From the NCBI RefSeq assembly GCF_014268275.3, contig NZ_CP077084.1, positions 1,302,001 to 1,366,000 of the forward strand: 64,000 nt of DNA, read 5' to 3'. A program made the translations under genes and the position numbers. Positions 18,111-27,906 of this stretch are shown here, in pieces; positions within the stretch are counted from its first letter, which is position 1, and each line of letters begins with the position of its first letter. Under the pieces are notes generated by a model. That model searched no databases and was not told the DNA's origin. It saw only the letters and a list, made by a program, of their open reading frames with translations. This DNA comes from Pseudomonas tritici (GTDB lineage: Bacteria; Pseudomonadota; Gammaproteobacteria; Pseudomonadales; Pseudomonadaceae).

Positions 18111-18140
18111 AAAAGCCCCGATCCGTTCGGGGCTTTTTTA
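18111..18140 (+). terminator. Rho-independent terminator after the DUF1329 gene
   Basis: AAAAGCCCCGA pairs with TCGGGGCTTTT around the short loop TCCGT, followed by a T run. It closes the DUF1302-DUF1329 operon before the regulator gene. Confidence 0.88.
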
Positions 18141-18267
18141 TGTGGCGAATTTTTTTGTCGCAGTTCTTTTTCAGGCAAATGTTGCAAAGATCTACAAACC
18201 TGCTGCTTTTACCGCTAGTCTGCGGACATCTGCAATGCCGACAACAGCCTTCTACAAGAGCCCGGCG

Positions 18268-20997
18268 ATGACTGATCTGTCCCGAATCCAAGGGCCTGCC
18301 AGTGCGGTAATTCCCACCCTGGAAGGTCGCTTCTACAGGCCACCGCTGCCTGACGGCTACGTGCTGCGTCCGCGCCTGTGCGAACGCCTGAGTGCTGGCC
18401 TGCAAGGGCGGCTGCTGCTGGTCAGTGCACCGGCAGGGTTCGGCAAGAGTTCGTTGGCGGTGGAGTTCTGCCAGAGCCTGCCGGCCCATTGGCAAAGCCT
18501 GTGGCTGGGCCTGAGCCCACGGGATAACGACCCCGGCCGTTTCCTTGAGCGCCTGCTCGACGGTTTACAGCAATTTTTCCCGCAACTCGGCGCCCAATCC
18601 CTGGGCCTGCTGAAAATGCGCCAGCGTCACCAACCCTTTGCCTTTGAAGAATGGCTGGACGGACTGCTCGATGAGCTGACCGTGCACCTGTCCCCGCGCG
18701 CGCCGTTGTTATTGGTACTGGATGACTACCATCTGGCCCAGGGGCCGGTGCTCGACCGGTGCCTGCAGTTTTTCCTCAACCATTTGCCCGATGGCCTGGT
18801 GGTGCTGGTCACCAGCCGTCAGCGCCCGGACTGGCATCTGGCGCGGCTGCGTTTATCGCGCCACCTGCTGGAGTTGCACGAACAGGATTTGCGCCTGACG
18901 CACAGCGAATCCCTGGCGGTGCTGGATCGCCACAGCAGTTCCTTGCGCGGCGAAGCCCTCGACAACCTGATCCGCCGCAGCGAAGGCTGGGTTGCCGGGC
19001 TGCGTTTCTGGTTGCTCGCCGCCTCCGAGGCCGGCAACGACGGGGCATTGCCGCAGAGCTTGCACGGCGGCGAAGGGCTGATCGGCGATTATTTGCTTGA
19101 AGAGGTGATCGACTGCCTGCCCGCCGAAGTGCAGGCGTTTTTGTACGACACAGCCCCTCAGGATCGGTTTTGCAGCGAACTCTGCGACGCGGTGCGCGAA
19201 GCCCATGACAGCGCTGAAATCCTGCGTTACCTGCAAGCCCACCAAGTGTTCCTGGTGCCTCTGGACGAGCAGGGCCACTGGTACCGTTATCACCATTTGT
19301 TTTCAGACCTGCTGCGCACCCGCCGCGCCAGCAGCAATGTGCTGCCGCCGGCCAGCCTGTACCTGCGCGCGTGCCGCTGGTTCAATGCCCAGGGCTTGAT
19401 CGATGAGGCCGTGGAGCAAGCGTTGCGCGCCGGCCATCTGGATGTCGCCGCCAACCTGGTTCAGAACCTGTCCGAGGAGCAACTGCTGGCCGAGCAGAAC
19501 GTGGGCATGCTGCTGCGTTGGAAAATGGACTTGCCCGACAGCTTGCTGATCAGTACGCCGCGCCTGATTGTTCTCTACAGCTGGGCCTTGGGCCTGGCCT
19601 GCCAGTTGGATGCGGCGGAAGAATTATCCAGCTACCTCAGCCGCTTCCTGCCAGCACCGTCGGCCACGGCGCAAAAATCGATGCTGGCACAGTGGCTGGC
19701 GCTGAGCGGGATCATCGCCCGGGGCCGGGGCGATCGCGAGCTGACCCAGCGCTATTGCAGCGAGGCGCTGGAAAGCCTGCCGCAACGGCGTTACGGCCAG
19801 CGGTTGATGTGCCTGTCGACCCTTTCCAACCTGGCCATTGTCGATGCCGACCTGTGGCGTGCGCGTGGCTTGAATCGCGAATCCCTGGAGTTGGCGCAGC
19901 GCGTCGGCAACCCATTGTTCGAGGCCCTGGCCCATTACGACCGTGCGCGTGTGTTGCAGGCCCGCGGTGAAATCCTGCGTTCCCTGGATGAAGTGCATCA
20001 GGGCCTGCAACGCCTGCAGGGCTTAGCGCCGCAGCGGTTGTACGCGGTGCGCGCGCGGTTGTCACTCTACGAAGGTTTTTTGCTGCTGGTGCGGCTACAA
20101 CCCGAAGCCGGACTCGCCCGCTTGCGCGCCGGGCTCGTCGAAGCCCGTGCCTGCCGCGACATCAGTGTGTTGATCGGGCATTGCGTGATCGCCAATTTCG
20201 AAGGCCGCCGTGGTGACTTCGGCAAAGCCTTTGCTGAACTCGCCGAGGCCGAGCGCCTGATGCATATCTGGGACGTGCCGCCGATCTACTACCTGGCAAT
20301 GATCACCCTGATCAAATGCGAACTGTGGCTGGCCCAGGGCCGTACAGATCTGGCCGACGCCTGGCTGACCCGCCTGGGGCAGACCTACAACGGTGAGCAG
20401 GCCGCCGCCGCACCGGAATTTCACCCGCACCTGCCACAACATATCGAGCTTCAACAAGCGGCGCTGGATGCCACTCGCCATCAACCTGTTGCCGCATTGC
20501 AACGGCTTGAAGCGTTGGCGCAGCAGGCGCACAACAGCGGCCGCCAGATGATTGCCCTGATGGCGCTGACGCAGCAGGCCCAGTTGCTCCTGGAAAGTGG
20601 TCAGGAAGCCAAGGCGCGCGCGATTCTGGTCCAGGCCCTTGAGGCCGGCGCCGGGGGCGCGCTGCAACCTTTCCAGCGCTTGTTGGAAGGGCACCCTGGC
20701 TGGATGCGCGAGCAATTGGGCAAGGATGCGCATGGCCTGCTGAACCAGAGTTTGCTGGTGCTTCTGCCGACGGTGGTGACACCCGAGGTAGCGCCGGCTC
20801 ACGAAACCTTGAGCGCGCGTGAGTTGGCAGTGCTGAAACTGATTGCCCAAGGCTGCTCGAACCAGGAAATCAGTAACCAGCTGTTCATCTCACTGCACAC
20901 CGTGAAGACCCACGCCAGCCACATCAACAGCAAGTTAGGGGTGGAGCGGCGGACCCAGGCGGTGGCCCGTGCCAAGGCAATGGGACTGCTGGCGTAG
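18268..20997 (+). CDS. MalT-type LuxR-family transcriptional regulator
   Basis: A 909-residue STAND-class activator. The N-terminal NTPase has a Walker A motif in SAPAGFGKSSLAVEF and a Walker B motif LLLVLDDYHLA; a long alpha-helical TPR-like sensor region follows, and the C-terminus is a LuxR helix-turn-helix (LSARELAVLKLIAQGCSNQE...HTVKTHASHINSKLG). By analogy with MalT it should bind an inducer and ATP, oligomerise and activate promoters. The start at 18268 (MTDLSRIQ) is a choice; an ATG at 18235 in frame is equally possible, while starts nearer 18140 fall in the terminator. Position next to the DUF1302/DUF1329 operon makes that operon the likely target. It is convergent with pqiC, 12 bases away. 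Confidence 0.88.
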   Translation: MTDLSRIQGPASAVIPTLEGRFYRPPLPDGYVLRPRLCERLSAGLQGRLLLVSAPAGFGKSSLAVEFCQSLPAHWQSLWLGLSPRDNDPGRFLERLLDGLQQFFPQLGAQSLGLLKMRQRHQPFAFEEWLDGLLDELTVHLSPRAPLLLVLDDYHLAQGPVLDRCLQFFLNHLPDGLVVLVTSRQRPDWHLARLRLSRHLLELHEQDLRLTHSESLAVLDRHSSSLRGEALDNLIRRSEGWVAGLRFWLLAASEAGNDGALPQSLHGGEGLIGDYLLEEVIDCLPAEVQAFLYDTAPQDRFCSELCDAVREAHDSAEILRYLQAHQVFLVPLDEQGHWYRYHHLFSDLLRTRRASSNVLPPASLYLRACRWFNAQGLIDEAVEQALRAGHLDVAANLVQNLSEEQLLAEQNVGMLLRWKMDLPDSLLISTPRLIVLYSWALGLACQLDAAEELSSYLSRFLPAPSATAQKSMLAQWLALSGIIARGRGDRELTQRYCSEALESLPQRRYGQRLMCLSTLSNLAIVDADLWRARGLNRESLELAQRVGNPLFEALAHYDRARVLQARGEILRSLDEVHQGLQRLQGLAPQRLYAVRARLSLYEGFLLLVRLQPEAGLARLRAGLVEARACRDISVLIGHCVIANFEGRRGDFGKAFAELAEAERLMHIWDVPPIYYLAMITLIKCELWLAQGRTDLADAWLTRLGQTYNGEQAAAAPEFHPHLPQHIELQQAALDATRHQPVAALQRLEALAQQAHNSGRQMIALMALTQQAQLLLESGQEAKARAILVQALEAGAGGALQPFQRLLEGHPGWMREQLGKDAHGLLNQSLLVLLPTVVTPEVAPAHETLSARELAVLKLIAQGCSNQEISNQLFISLHTVKTHASHINSKLGVERRTQAVARAKAMGLLA

Positions 20998-21009
20998 ACC
21001 CTCCGAAGT

Positions 21010-21570
21010 CTATGGCGCGCTTGGGCACTGGTTGGACGGCCTGTCGACTGCCTGGCGAATCTGCGCCGCGAAGCGTTTGAGATTGTTCTGGTGGGCGAGC
21101 ACCAAGTCGTCAATGCTCGCGCCGGCCGGCGACTGCAAGGTGGTGCGGCAGGTCAGCGGCACGCGATCACTGCCGCTGGCCGGCCGCAGACGCCATTTGA
21201 CGTCGAGCAGTGCGTACTGGCCGGGCACGGAGTCAAAGCGCTGCACCTCAAGGCGCAACAGCATGGGTTGTCGAGGGTTGCTGTTAGCCAATTGGTCCAC
21301 CAGCGCGCTCCTCAACTCATCCACCAGGCTGGCAGCCCACCACTGGGTGTCCAGGATCGCGACGCCGCTGTTGCCTTGGCGAACCACAATCTGCGGGCGG
21401 TCGACTTGTGGTGGCACACTGATACTTTCGATTTTTATCCCACCCGCGTCGGCCCCGGTGGTGTTGCTCCACTGCGCCGGGGTTAGGGTATGAAAAGTAA
21501 TCGGTGTACTGCTGCATGCCCCCAGCGCGAGCAATGCGCTGAGCAGGGTGATTTTCAACGGTAACGTCAT
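21010..21570 (-). CDS. pqiC: PqiC-type lipoprotein of an MCE intermembrane transport system
   Basis: A 186-residue outer-membrane lipoprotein of the ABC-type transport auxiliary family. The signal peptide ends in LGACSS, giving a lipidated cysteine at about residue 19. PqiC forms an octameric ring at the outer membrane that receives the PqiB needle in E. coli. The ATG at 21570 has GTGGAG at a good distance; an ATG at 21591 overlapping the pqiB stop is the alternative. It is the last gene of the pqiA-pqiA-pqiB-pqiC operon. A conserved family pattern is VPPQVDRPQIVVRQ in the N-terminal part. Confidence 0.88.
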   Translation of the reverse strand: MTLPLKITLLSALLALGACSSTPITFHTLTPAQWSNTTGADAGGIKIESISVPPQVDRPQIVVRQGNSGVAILDTQWWAASLVDELRSALVDQLANSNPRQPMLLRLEVQRFDSVPGQYALLDVKWRLRPASGSDRVPLTCRTTLQSPAGASIDDLVLAHQNNLKRFAAQIRQAVDRPSNQCPSAP

Positions 21571-21587
21571 GGCGCTTGCTCCACGGT

Positions 21588-23243
21588 TCATTTGCGCGGC
21601 GGTCCTTGCAGGTCCAATGGGGCGGCGTTGTCTGGGCGGCCGCGAATCAGTGATTCCGGGTGTCGGCCCAGGTAGTCCGACAGCTCGCGCAAGGAACGCG
21701 ACATGCGACCTAGCTCATCCAGGGTCTGGGTCAGTTGCTCGCGTTGCGGTGAGTCTTCGGCCAGGGTCGAGCTGGCCGATTGCAACGTCTTGCTCACGTC
21801 AGCCAGGGTGTTCTGGACGCTGGGCAAGGTCTTGGCGTTGAACTGGGTCAGTCCTTTGCGCAGTTCCACGAGGTTGCTGTCGAGGTTGCCGGCGATACGT
21901 TCGATCGGTAGCTGGTTGATCTTGTTGACGATGTTTTCGAGTTTTTCCTGCAACTGTTCCAGGTTGCCAGGAATCGTGGGAATGCTGACCGGACGCGCCT
22001 TGGGATCAAACGCCACCTTCTCGGCTTTCGGGTAGAAGTCCAGGGCGATGTATAACTGGCCGGTCAGCAAATTGCCGCTGCGCGCCTGGGCCCTCAGGCC
22101 GTTTTCGATAAACGAGCCGATCAGGCGCACACCGGCGGCTTCATCATTGGGGTCATGGTTCATCGTCTTGAGCAACTTGGTATGGGCCTGACCGAGCAAT
22201 TGCGGGTAGATCACGATGCCGACGTTGAGCGGAAAGCTGCGCTTCTTCGCGTCGAAATCCAGGTTGATCGACACCACCTTGCCAAACTCGACGCCGAGGA
22301 ATTCCACCGGTGCGCCGACCTTGAGCCCGCGCAGAGCCTGGTCGAAGCGCAGGCTCATGTATTGCCCCTGGCCGTTGGGCGGGGCGAGGGCGGCGAGCTG
22401 ATCGTCGAACAGTTCAAACGTGCGTTCTTCACCGGCCGGCTTGTCGTTGGGGCTGTAAGGCGGTGCGAGGAAAGCGATACCGCCGACCAGCATGGACGAC
22501 AGCGATTCGGTTTTCAGCGCGAAGCCATTGGCGCCCACACTCAGGTCGATGCCGCTGGCGTTCCAGAACCGCGTGTTTTCGGTGACGTAGACATCGTTGG
22601 GCGCGTGCACGAACACCTCGATATCGACGCCCTTGCCTTCGGCATCCAGCTTGTACGCCACGACCTGGCCGACCTCGATTTTGCGGTAATACACCGGCGA
22701 GCCGATATCCAGCGAACCCAGGTTCTGCGTGTGCAGGGTGAAGCGCTTGCCCGGTTCGCCGTAAGTGATGGGCGGCGGGTTTTCCAGGCCGGTAAACTGT
22801 TTGGCGCGGGTCTCGGACTGGCCAATGTCGGCGCCGATGTAGTCGCCAGAGAGCAGGGTGTCGATGCCGGACACGCCGCCGGCGCCGATGCGCGGGCGTA
22901 CCACCCAGAACTGCGAGTCGGCGCGGGTAAAGCTGTCGGCCTGCTTGGCCAGCTTCACGGTGGCGTTGACGCTTTTCTGGTCGTCACTCAAGGCCACTTC
23001 GGTCACTTGGCCGATCACCACGTTGCGGTATTTGACCTCGGTTTTATTCGCGGTCAGGCCACTGCCGGTCTTGAAGTTAAGGATGATGGTCGGGCCTTGC
23101 TGAAGCACGCTGTGAACCACCAGCGAAATCCCCACCAACACCGCAACGATCGGTACGATCCAAACCAGCGAAACGCTGAAACGCCGAGTCTTGACGGCCG
23201 GCGAGCCTGGGGATTGCGGGGTGTCAGGGGTGGGTGACGTCAT
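21588..23243 (-). CDS. pqiB: PqiB-type MCE protein, intermembrane lipid transport
   Basis: A 551-residue protein with one N-terminal membrane helix (VSLVWIVPIVAVLVGISLVV, about residues 24-43) and three successive MCE (MlaD) domains, followed by a long alpha-helical tail. This is the PqiB layout: stacked MCE rings form a tube and the helices a needle across the periplasm. Characteristic MCE openings are FKTGSGLTANKTEVKYRNV near 57-75 and later repeats with GSPVYYRKIEVGQV and GAPVEFLGVEFGKV. The ATG at 23243 overlaps the end of the second pqiA gene by 20 bases and has AAGGA upstream, so translation is probably coupled. The system is thought to move lipids between the membranes. Confidence 0.93.
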   Translation of the reverse strand: MTSPTPDTPQSPGSPAVKTRRFSVSLVWIVPIVAVLVGISLVVHSVLQQGPTIILNFKTGSGLTANKTEVKYRNVVIGQVTEVALSDDQKSVNATVKLAKQADSFTRADSQFWVVRPRIGAGGVSGIDTLLSGDYIGADIGQSETRAKQFTGLENPPPITYGEPGKRFTLHTQNLGSLDIGSPVYYRKIEVGQVVAYKLDAEGKGVDIEVFVHAPNDVYVTENTRFWNASGIDLSVGANGFALKTESLSSMLVGGIAFLAPPYSPNDKPAGEERTFELFDDQLAALAPPNGQGQYMSLRFDQALRGLKVGAPVEFLGVEFGKVVSINLDFDAKKRSFPLNVGIVIYPQLLGQAHTKLLKTMNHDPNDEAAGVRLIGSFIENGLRAQARSGNLLTGQLYIALDFYPKAEKVAFDPKARPVSIPTIPGNLEQLQEKLENIVNKINQLPIERIAGNLDSNLVELRKGLTQFNAKTLPSVQNTLADVSKTLQSASSTLAEDSPQREQLTQTLDELGRMSRSLRELSDYLGRHPESLIRGRPDNAAPLDLQGPPRK

Positions 23244-23868
23244 CCGAGGTATCCTTGGTGTGTGGGGGTTCCCAGATCAGCCTCGGGTCGAAGCTCATGG
23301 CGGCCAGCATGGTAAACACCACCACCAGGCCGAAAAACAGAATGCCCAGGCGTGGCTCGATAGTGCCCAGGGCCTGGAACTTGACCAACGCGGCCACCAG
23401 CGCAACCACGATCACGTCGAGCATGGACCAGTAGCCGATCAGTTCGACAAACCGAAACAGCTTCGAGCGCTCCTTGCGCGCCCAGCGGCTGTTGCGCTGC
23501 ACGGTGACCAGCAGCAGCGTCAACGACACAAACTTGATGCCCGGCACCGCGATGCTGGCGATGAAAATAATCAGCGCAATGTCCCACGCGCCATGCTGCC
23601 AGAACTCCAGCACGCCGCTCATGATGGTGCTGTCTGCGCCTGAACCGAGCATGGTGGTGTTCATCACCGGCAGCAGGTTGGCCGGCACATAAAACGCCAG
23701 CGCCGTCAGCATATAGGCCCAGGTACGGGTCAGCGAGTTGACTTTGCGCCGGTGCAGGGGGGCGTCACAGCGCTGGCATTCCGGCGCGCCGGTGCTGATG
23801 TCGGCAGACAGGCCGCAACTGTGGCACAGGCACAGGTTAAGCTCGCTGGCAGTCGGTGGCGGGTTCAT
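23224..23868 (-). CDS. pqiA: PqiA-like inner-membrane protein, second half
   Basis: A 214-residue membrane protein equal to the C-terminal half of E. coli PqiA. It begins with a zinc-ribbon-like pair CHSCGL...CQRCDAPL (about residues 16-36) and has four hydrophobic segments with the family block YWSMLDVIVVALVAALVKF. The ATG at 23868 overlaps the stop of the preceding gene (ATGA), so the two halves are made in a coupled way. Together with the first gene it adds up to about 410 residues, the usual length of fused PqiA. Confidence 0.88.
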   Translation of the reverse strand: MNPPPTASELNLCLCHSCGLSADISTGAPECQRCDAPLHRRKVNSLTRTWAYMLTALAFYVPANLLPVMNTTMLGSGADSTIMSGVLEFWQHGAWDIALIIFIASIAVPGIKFVSLTLLLVTVQRNSRWARKERSKLFRFVELIGYWSMLDVIVVALVAALVKFQALGTIEPRLGILFFGLVVVFTMLAAMSFDPRLIWEPPHTKDTSDDVTHP

Positions 23869-24455
23869 ACGGCGTCCCACAGGTCGCGCACGTCACGACC
23901 GGCAATGCGGATCAGCAACAGGCTGAGCGCCGCCAGGGCAAAAAGCCCGGTGCCGGGGATCACATCCAGCATACCGGCCAGCTTGAACACGGCCACCATC
24001 GCGCCAAGCAGGCACACTTCCAGCATGCTCCAAGGTCTGAGCGCTTCCAGCCAGCGCATGCATAGCTTGAAGGCGGGCGAACGTCTGCCCGAGAGGGCAA
24101 AACTCAGCACCCAGGTCAGCAGCAATAGCTGAAACACCGGTGCGATGATGATGGAAATAGCGGCCACCAAGGCGATAAAGGTAATCGGCCCCAGACTCAG
24201 CGCAACCACTGAATCCCACAGGGTGGCGCTGTTTTTCAGGCCTTGCAGGCTGATGCTCATCACTGGATAGAAATTGGCGAAAGTCCATAACACGGCGGCG
24301 GTCAGCGTCAGGGCAAGACGCTGTTGGACTGACAGGCCGTTGTAACGCTGGAGTACGCCCGCGCAGCGCACGCAATGGGCTTTTTGATGTTTGGCGAGCG
24401 TGACTTTTTCGTACACACAGTCGCAGTGCTCGCAGATGATCAACTGATTCGCCAT
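23865..24455 (-). CDS. pqiA: PqiA-like inner-membrane protein, first half
   Basis: A 196-residue membrane protein matching the N-terminal half of PqiA. It opens with a zinc-ribbon motif CEHCDCVYE...HCVRCAGVL and has four hydrophobic segments, including the PqiA block RPWSMLEVCLLGAMVAVFKL. GGAGCGAGCCCC before the ATG at 24455 decides the start; the frame is open upstream only with a TTG. It is the first gene of the operon, divergent from the broken metallo-beta-lactamase-fold gene. The two PqiA halves are each related to the other, as expected from an old duplication. Confidence 0.88.
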   Translation of the reverse strand: MANQLIICEHCDCVYEKVTLAKHQKAHCVRCAGVLQRYNGLSVQQRLALTLTAAVLWTFANFYPVMSISLQGLKNSATLWDSVVALSLGPITFIALVAAISIIIAPVFQLLLLTWVLSFALSGRRSPAFKLCMRWLEALRPWSMLEVCLLGAMVAVFKLAGMLDVIPGTGLFALAALSLLLIRIAGRDVRDLWDAV

Positions 24456-24617
24456 GGGGCTCGCTCCAGCGCGGCGCGGTTGCGGTCTTGGATTGTTCTT
24501 CAATGGCGCTTGGAAAGCTTAGCCGTTGGTACTCGGGACGCAATGCTTCCTTTCGGGTCAGGGGTATCGTCAACCATACTCTGTGCCGAATATGCCATAG
24601 AGCCTGCTGGAGCACCG

Positions 24618-25245
24618 ATGAATATTGAACACGCCGCACTCATCCGCGAGACCTTTCCCGTCGGCCCGCTGCAGTGCAACTGCACCATCATCGGGGACCC
24701 GATCAGCAAAAAAGCCATCGTGGTCGACCCGGGTGGCAACCATGAGCTGATCCTGGCGCGCCTTGATGCATTGGGCCTCAAGGTCGTGAGCATTATCCAC
24801 ACCCATGCCCATCTCGATCACTTCCTGGCGTCCGGGCAGTTGAAAGAGAAGACCGGCGCCACACTGCACTTGCACAAGGAGGATCAATTCCTCTGGGACA
24901 ATCTGGAAATGCAATGCCAGATGTTTCGCGTTCCCTACACCCCGGTGCCTTCGCCTGATCGCTGGCTGGAAGATGATGAGGAATTGGCCTGCGGCTGCGG
25001 TGTGGCGTTGCACACACCATCAAGCTACATTGACCAGTGATGCCAAGCTGCTGATTGCGGGTGACACGCTATTTCGTCGCGGTATCGGGCGTACAGATTT
25101 GTGGGGCGGGGACCAGGCGACCATTGTGCGTTCGATCAAGCAGCGCTTGTATACCTTGGATGAGGGCGCAACGGTGGTAACCGGTCACGGCCCCGATACC
25201 CGGTTGGGGGATGAAATGCGCGAGAACCCTTTTGTGCGGGCGTAA
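24618..25245 (+). pseudogene. Metallo-beta-lactamase-fold hydrolase (YcbL/glyoxalase II-like), broken
   Basis: The upstream part (24618-25040) reads MNIEHAALIRETFPVGPLQC and onwards with the metal site THAHLDH, then stops after GVALHTPSSYIDQ. The rest of the protein continues in another frame from about 25041 to 25245 (AKLLIAGDTLFRRGIGRTDL, then GHGPDTRLG and a normal C-terminus). Family members have HTPGHTPGS at the break; here the second half of that motif is missing together with one metal-binding histidine. The shift fits a net loss of 2 modulo 3 bases, for example 14 or 17. Everything before and after is well preserved, so the damage is recent or a sequencing error. Intact homologues hydrolyse thioesters such as S-lactoylglutathione-type substrates. 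Confidence 0.85.
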
Positions 25246-25437
25246 CGGAATAGTTGCCACGCAGGTGCTGTTCTATAGCGGGCACGCCTTGTAGCAAAAA
25301 CTCAGGTCGTGTTCAGCGTGCGTCTGCTACGGTTTTTGTAGCCACGGAATTTTTACCGTTTGTCGCGTTCCAAACTCGGCACAGGTCCATTGCCAATGTC
25401 CTTTGCACCTCAGAATGCAAAAGTAGGAGCTCCCTTC

Positions 25438-26211
25438 ATGTTCACTTCGCGTCGTCTGCTTGTTGTTGCTACCGCCGTAGCCTTGTTGTCCGGCTGCGCA
25501 TCCCCTAACCCTTATGACGGCAGCAGCCAGGGACAGGCGAGTAACGAATCCGGCGGTATGAGCAAGACCGCCAAGTACGGTGGCCTGGGTGCCCTGGCGG
25601 GCGCATTGGCGGGTGCGGCCATCGACCATAACAACCGTGGCAAGGGCGCACTGATCGGTGCCGTGGTTGCGGGTGCCGGTGCTGCGGGCTACGGCTACTA
25701 CGCCGACCAACAGGAAAAGAAACTGCGTGAAAGCATGGCCAACACCGGTGTTGAAGTTCAGCGCCAGGGCGACCAGATCAAGCTGATCATGCCGGGCAAC
25801 ATCACCTTCGCGACCAACTCGGATGCGATCTCCAGCAGCTTCTATCAGCCGCTGAACAACCTGGCCAACTCGCTCAAGCAGTTCAACCAGAATACCATTC
25901 AGATCGTTGGTTACACCGACAGCACCGGCAGCCGCCAGTTGAACATGGACCTGTCCCAGCGTCGGGCGCAGAGCGTGGCCAACTACCTGACGTCCCAGGG
26001 TGTCAATGGTGCCAACCTGACTGCACGCGGTGCCGGCCCGGATAACCCGATTGCCAGCAACGCCGACGTCAACGGCCGCGCCCAGAACCGTCGCGTGGAA
26101 GTGAACCTCGGTCCAATCCCAGGCCAGCAGTATGGCCAACCAGGTGCCCAGCAACAGGCGCCACAGCAGAACAACCAGTTCCAGGGCAATCCGTACTCTC
26201 AATACCAATAA
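25438..26211 (+). CDS. OmpA-family lipoprotein (YiaD-like)
   Basis: A 257-residue outer-membrane lipoprotein. The signal peptide ends in LLSGCAS (Cys20), next comes a glycine-rich, probably membrane-inserting segment (GLGALAGALAGAAIDHNN), and then a C-terminal OmpA-like peptidoglycan-binding domain with GYTDSTGSRQLNMDLSQRRA and NRRVEVNLGP. The tail is rich in glutamine, asparagine and proline. The layout equals E. coli YiaD. TAGGAGCTCCCTT precedes the ATG at 25438. A bidirectional terminator separates it from the convergent dolP gene. Confidence 0.9.
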   Translation: MFTSRRLLVVATAVALLSGCASPNPYDGSSQGQASNESGGMSKTAKYGGLGALAGALAGAAIDHNNRGKGALIGAVVAGAGAAGYGYYADQQEKKLRESMANTGVEVQRQGDQIKLIMPGNITFATNSDAISSSFYQPLNNLANSLKQFNQNTIQIVGYTDSTGSRQLNMDLSQRRAQSVANYLTSQGVNGANLTARGAGPDNPIASNADVNGRAQNRRVEVNLGPIPGQQYGQPGAQQQAPQQNNQFQGNPYSQYQ

Positions 26212-26223
26212 ACAATCGTCAAC

Positions 26224-26253
26224 AAAAAAGGGCGCCATGCGGCGCCCTTTTTT
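26224..26253. terminator. Bidirectional rho-independent terminator
   Basis: AAAAAAGGGCGCC pairs with GGCGCCCTTTTTT around the loop ATGC. A runs on one side and T runs on the other let it serve both the OmpA-like gene (plus) and the dolP operon (minus). Confidence 0.9.
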
Positions 26254-26270
26254 GTGGCTGCGTCATTACA

Positions 26271-27905
<1,635 letters not shown>

Positions 27906-27906
<1 letters not shown>

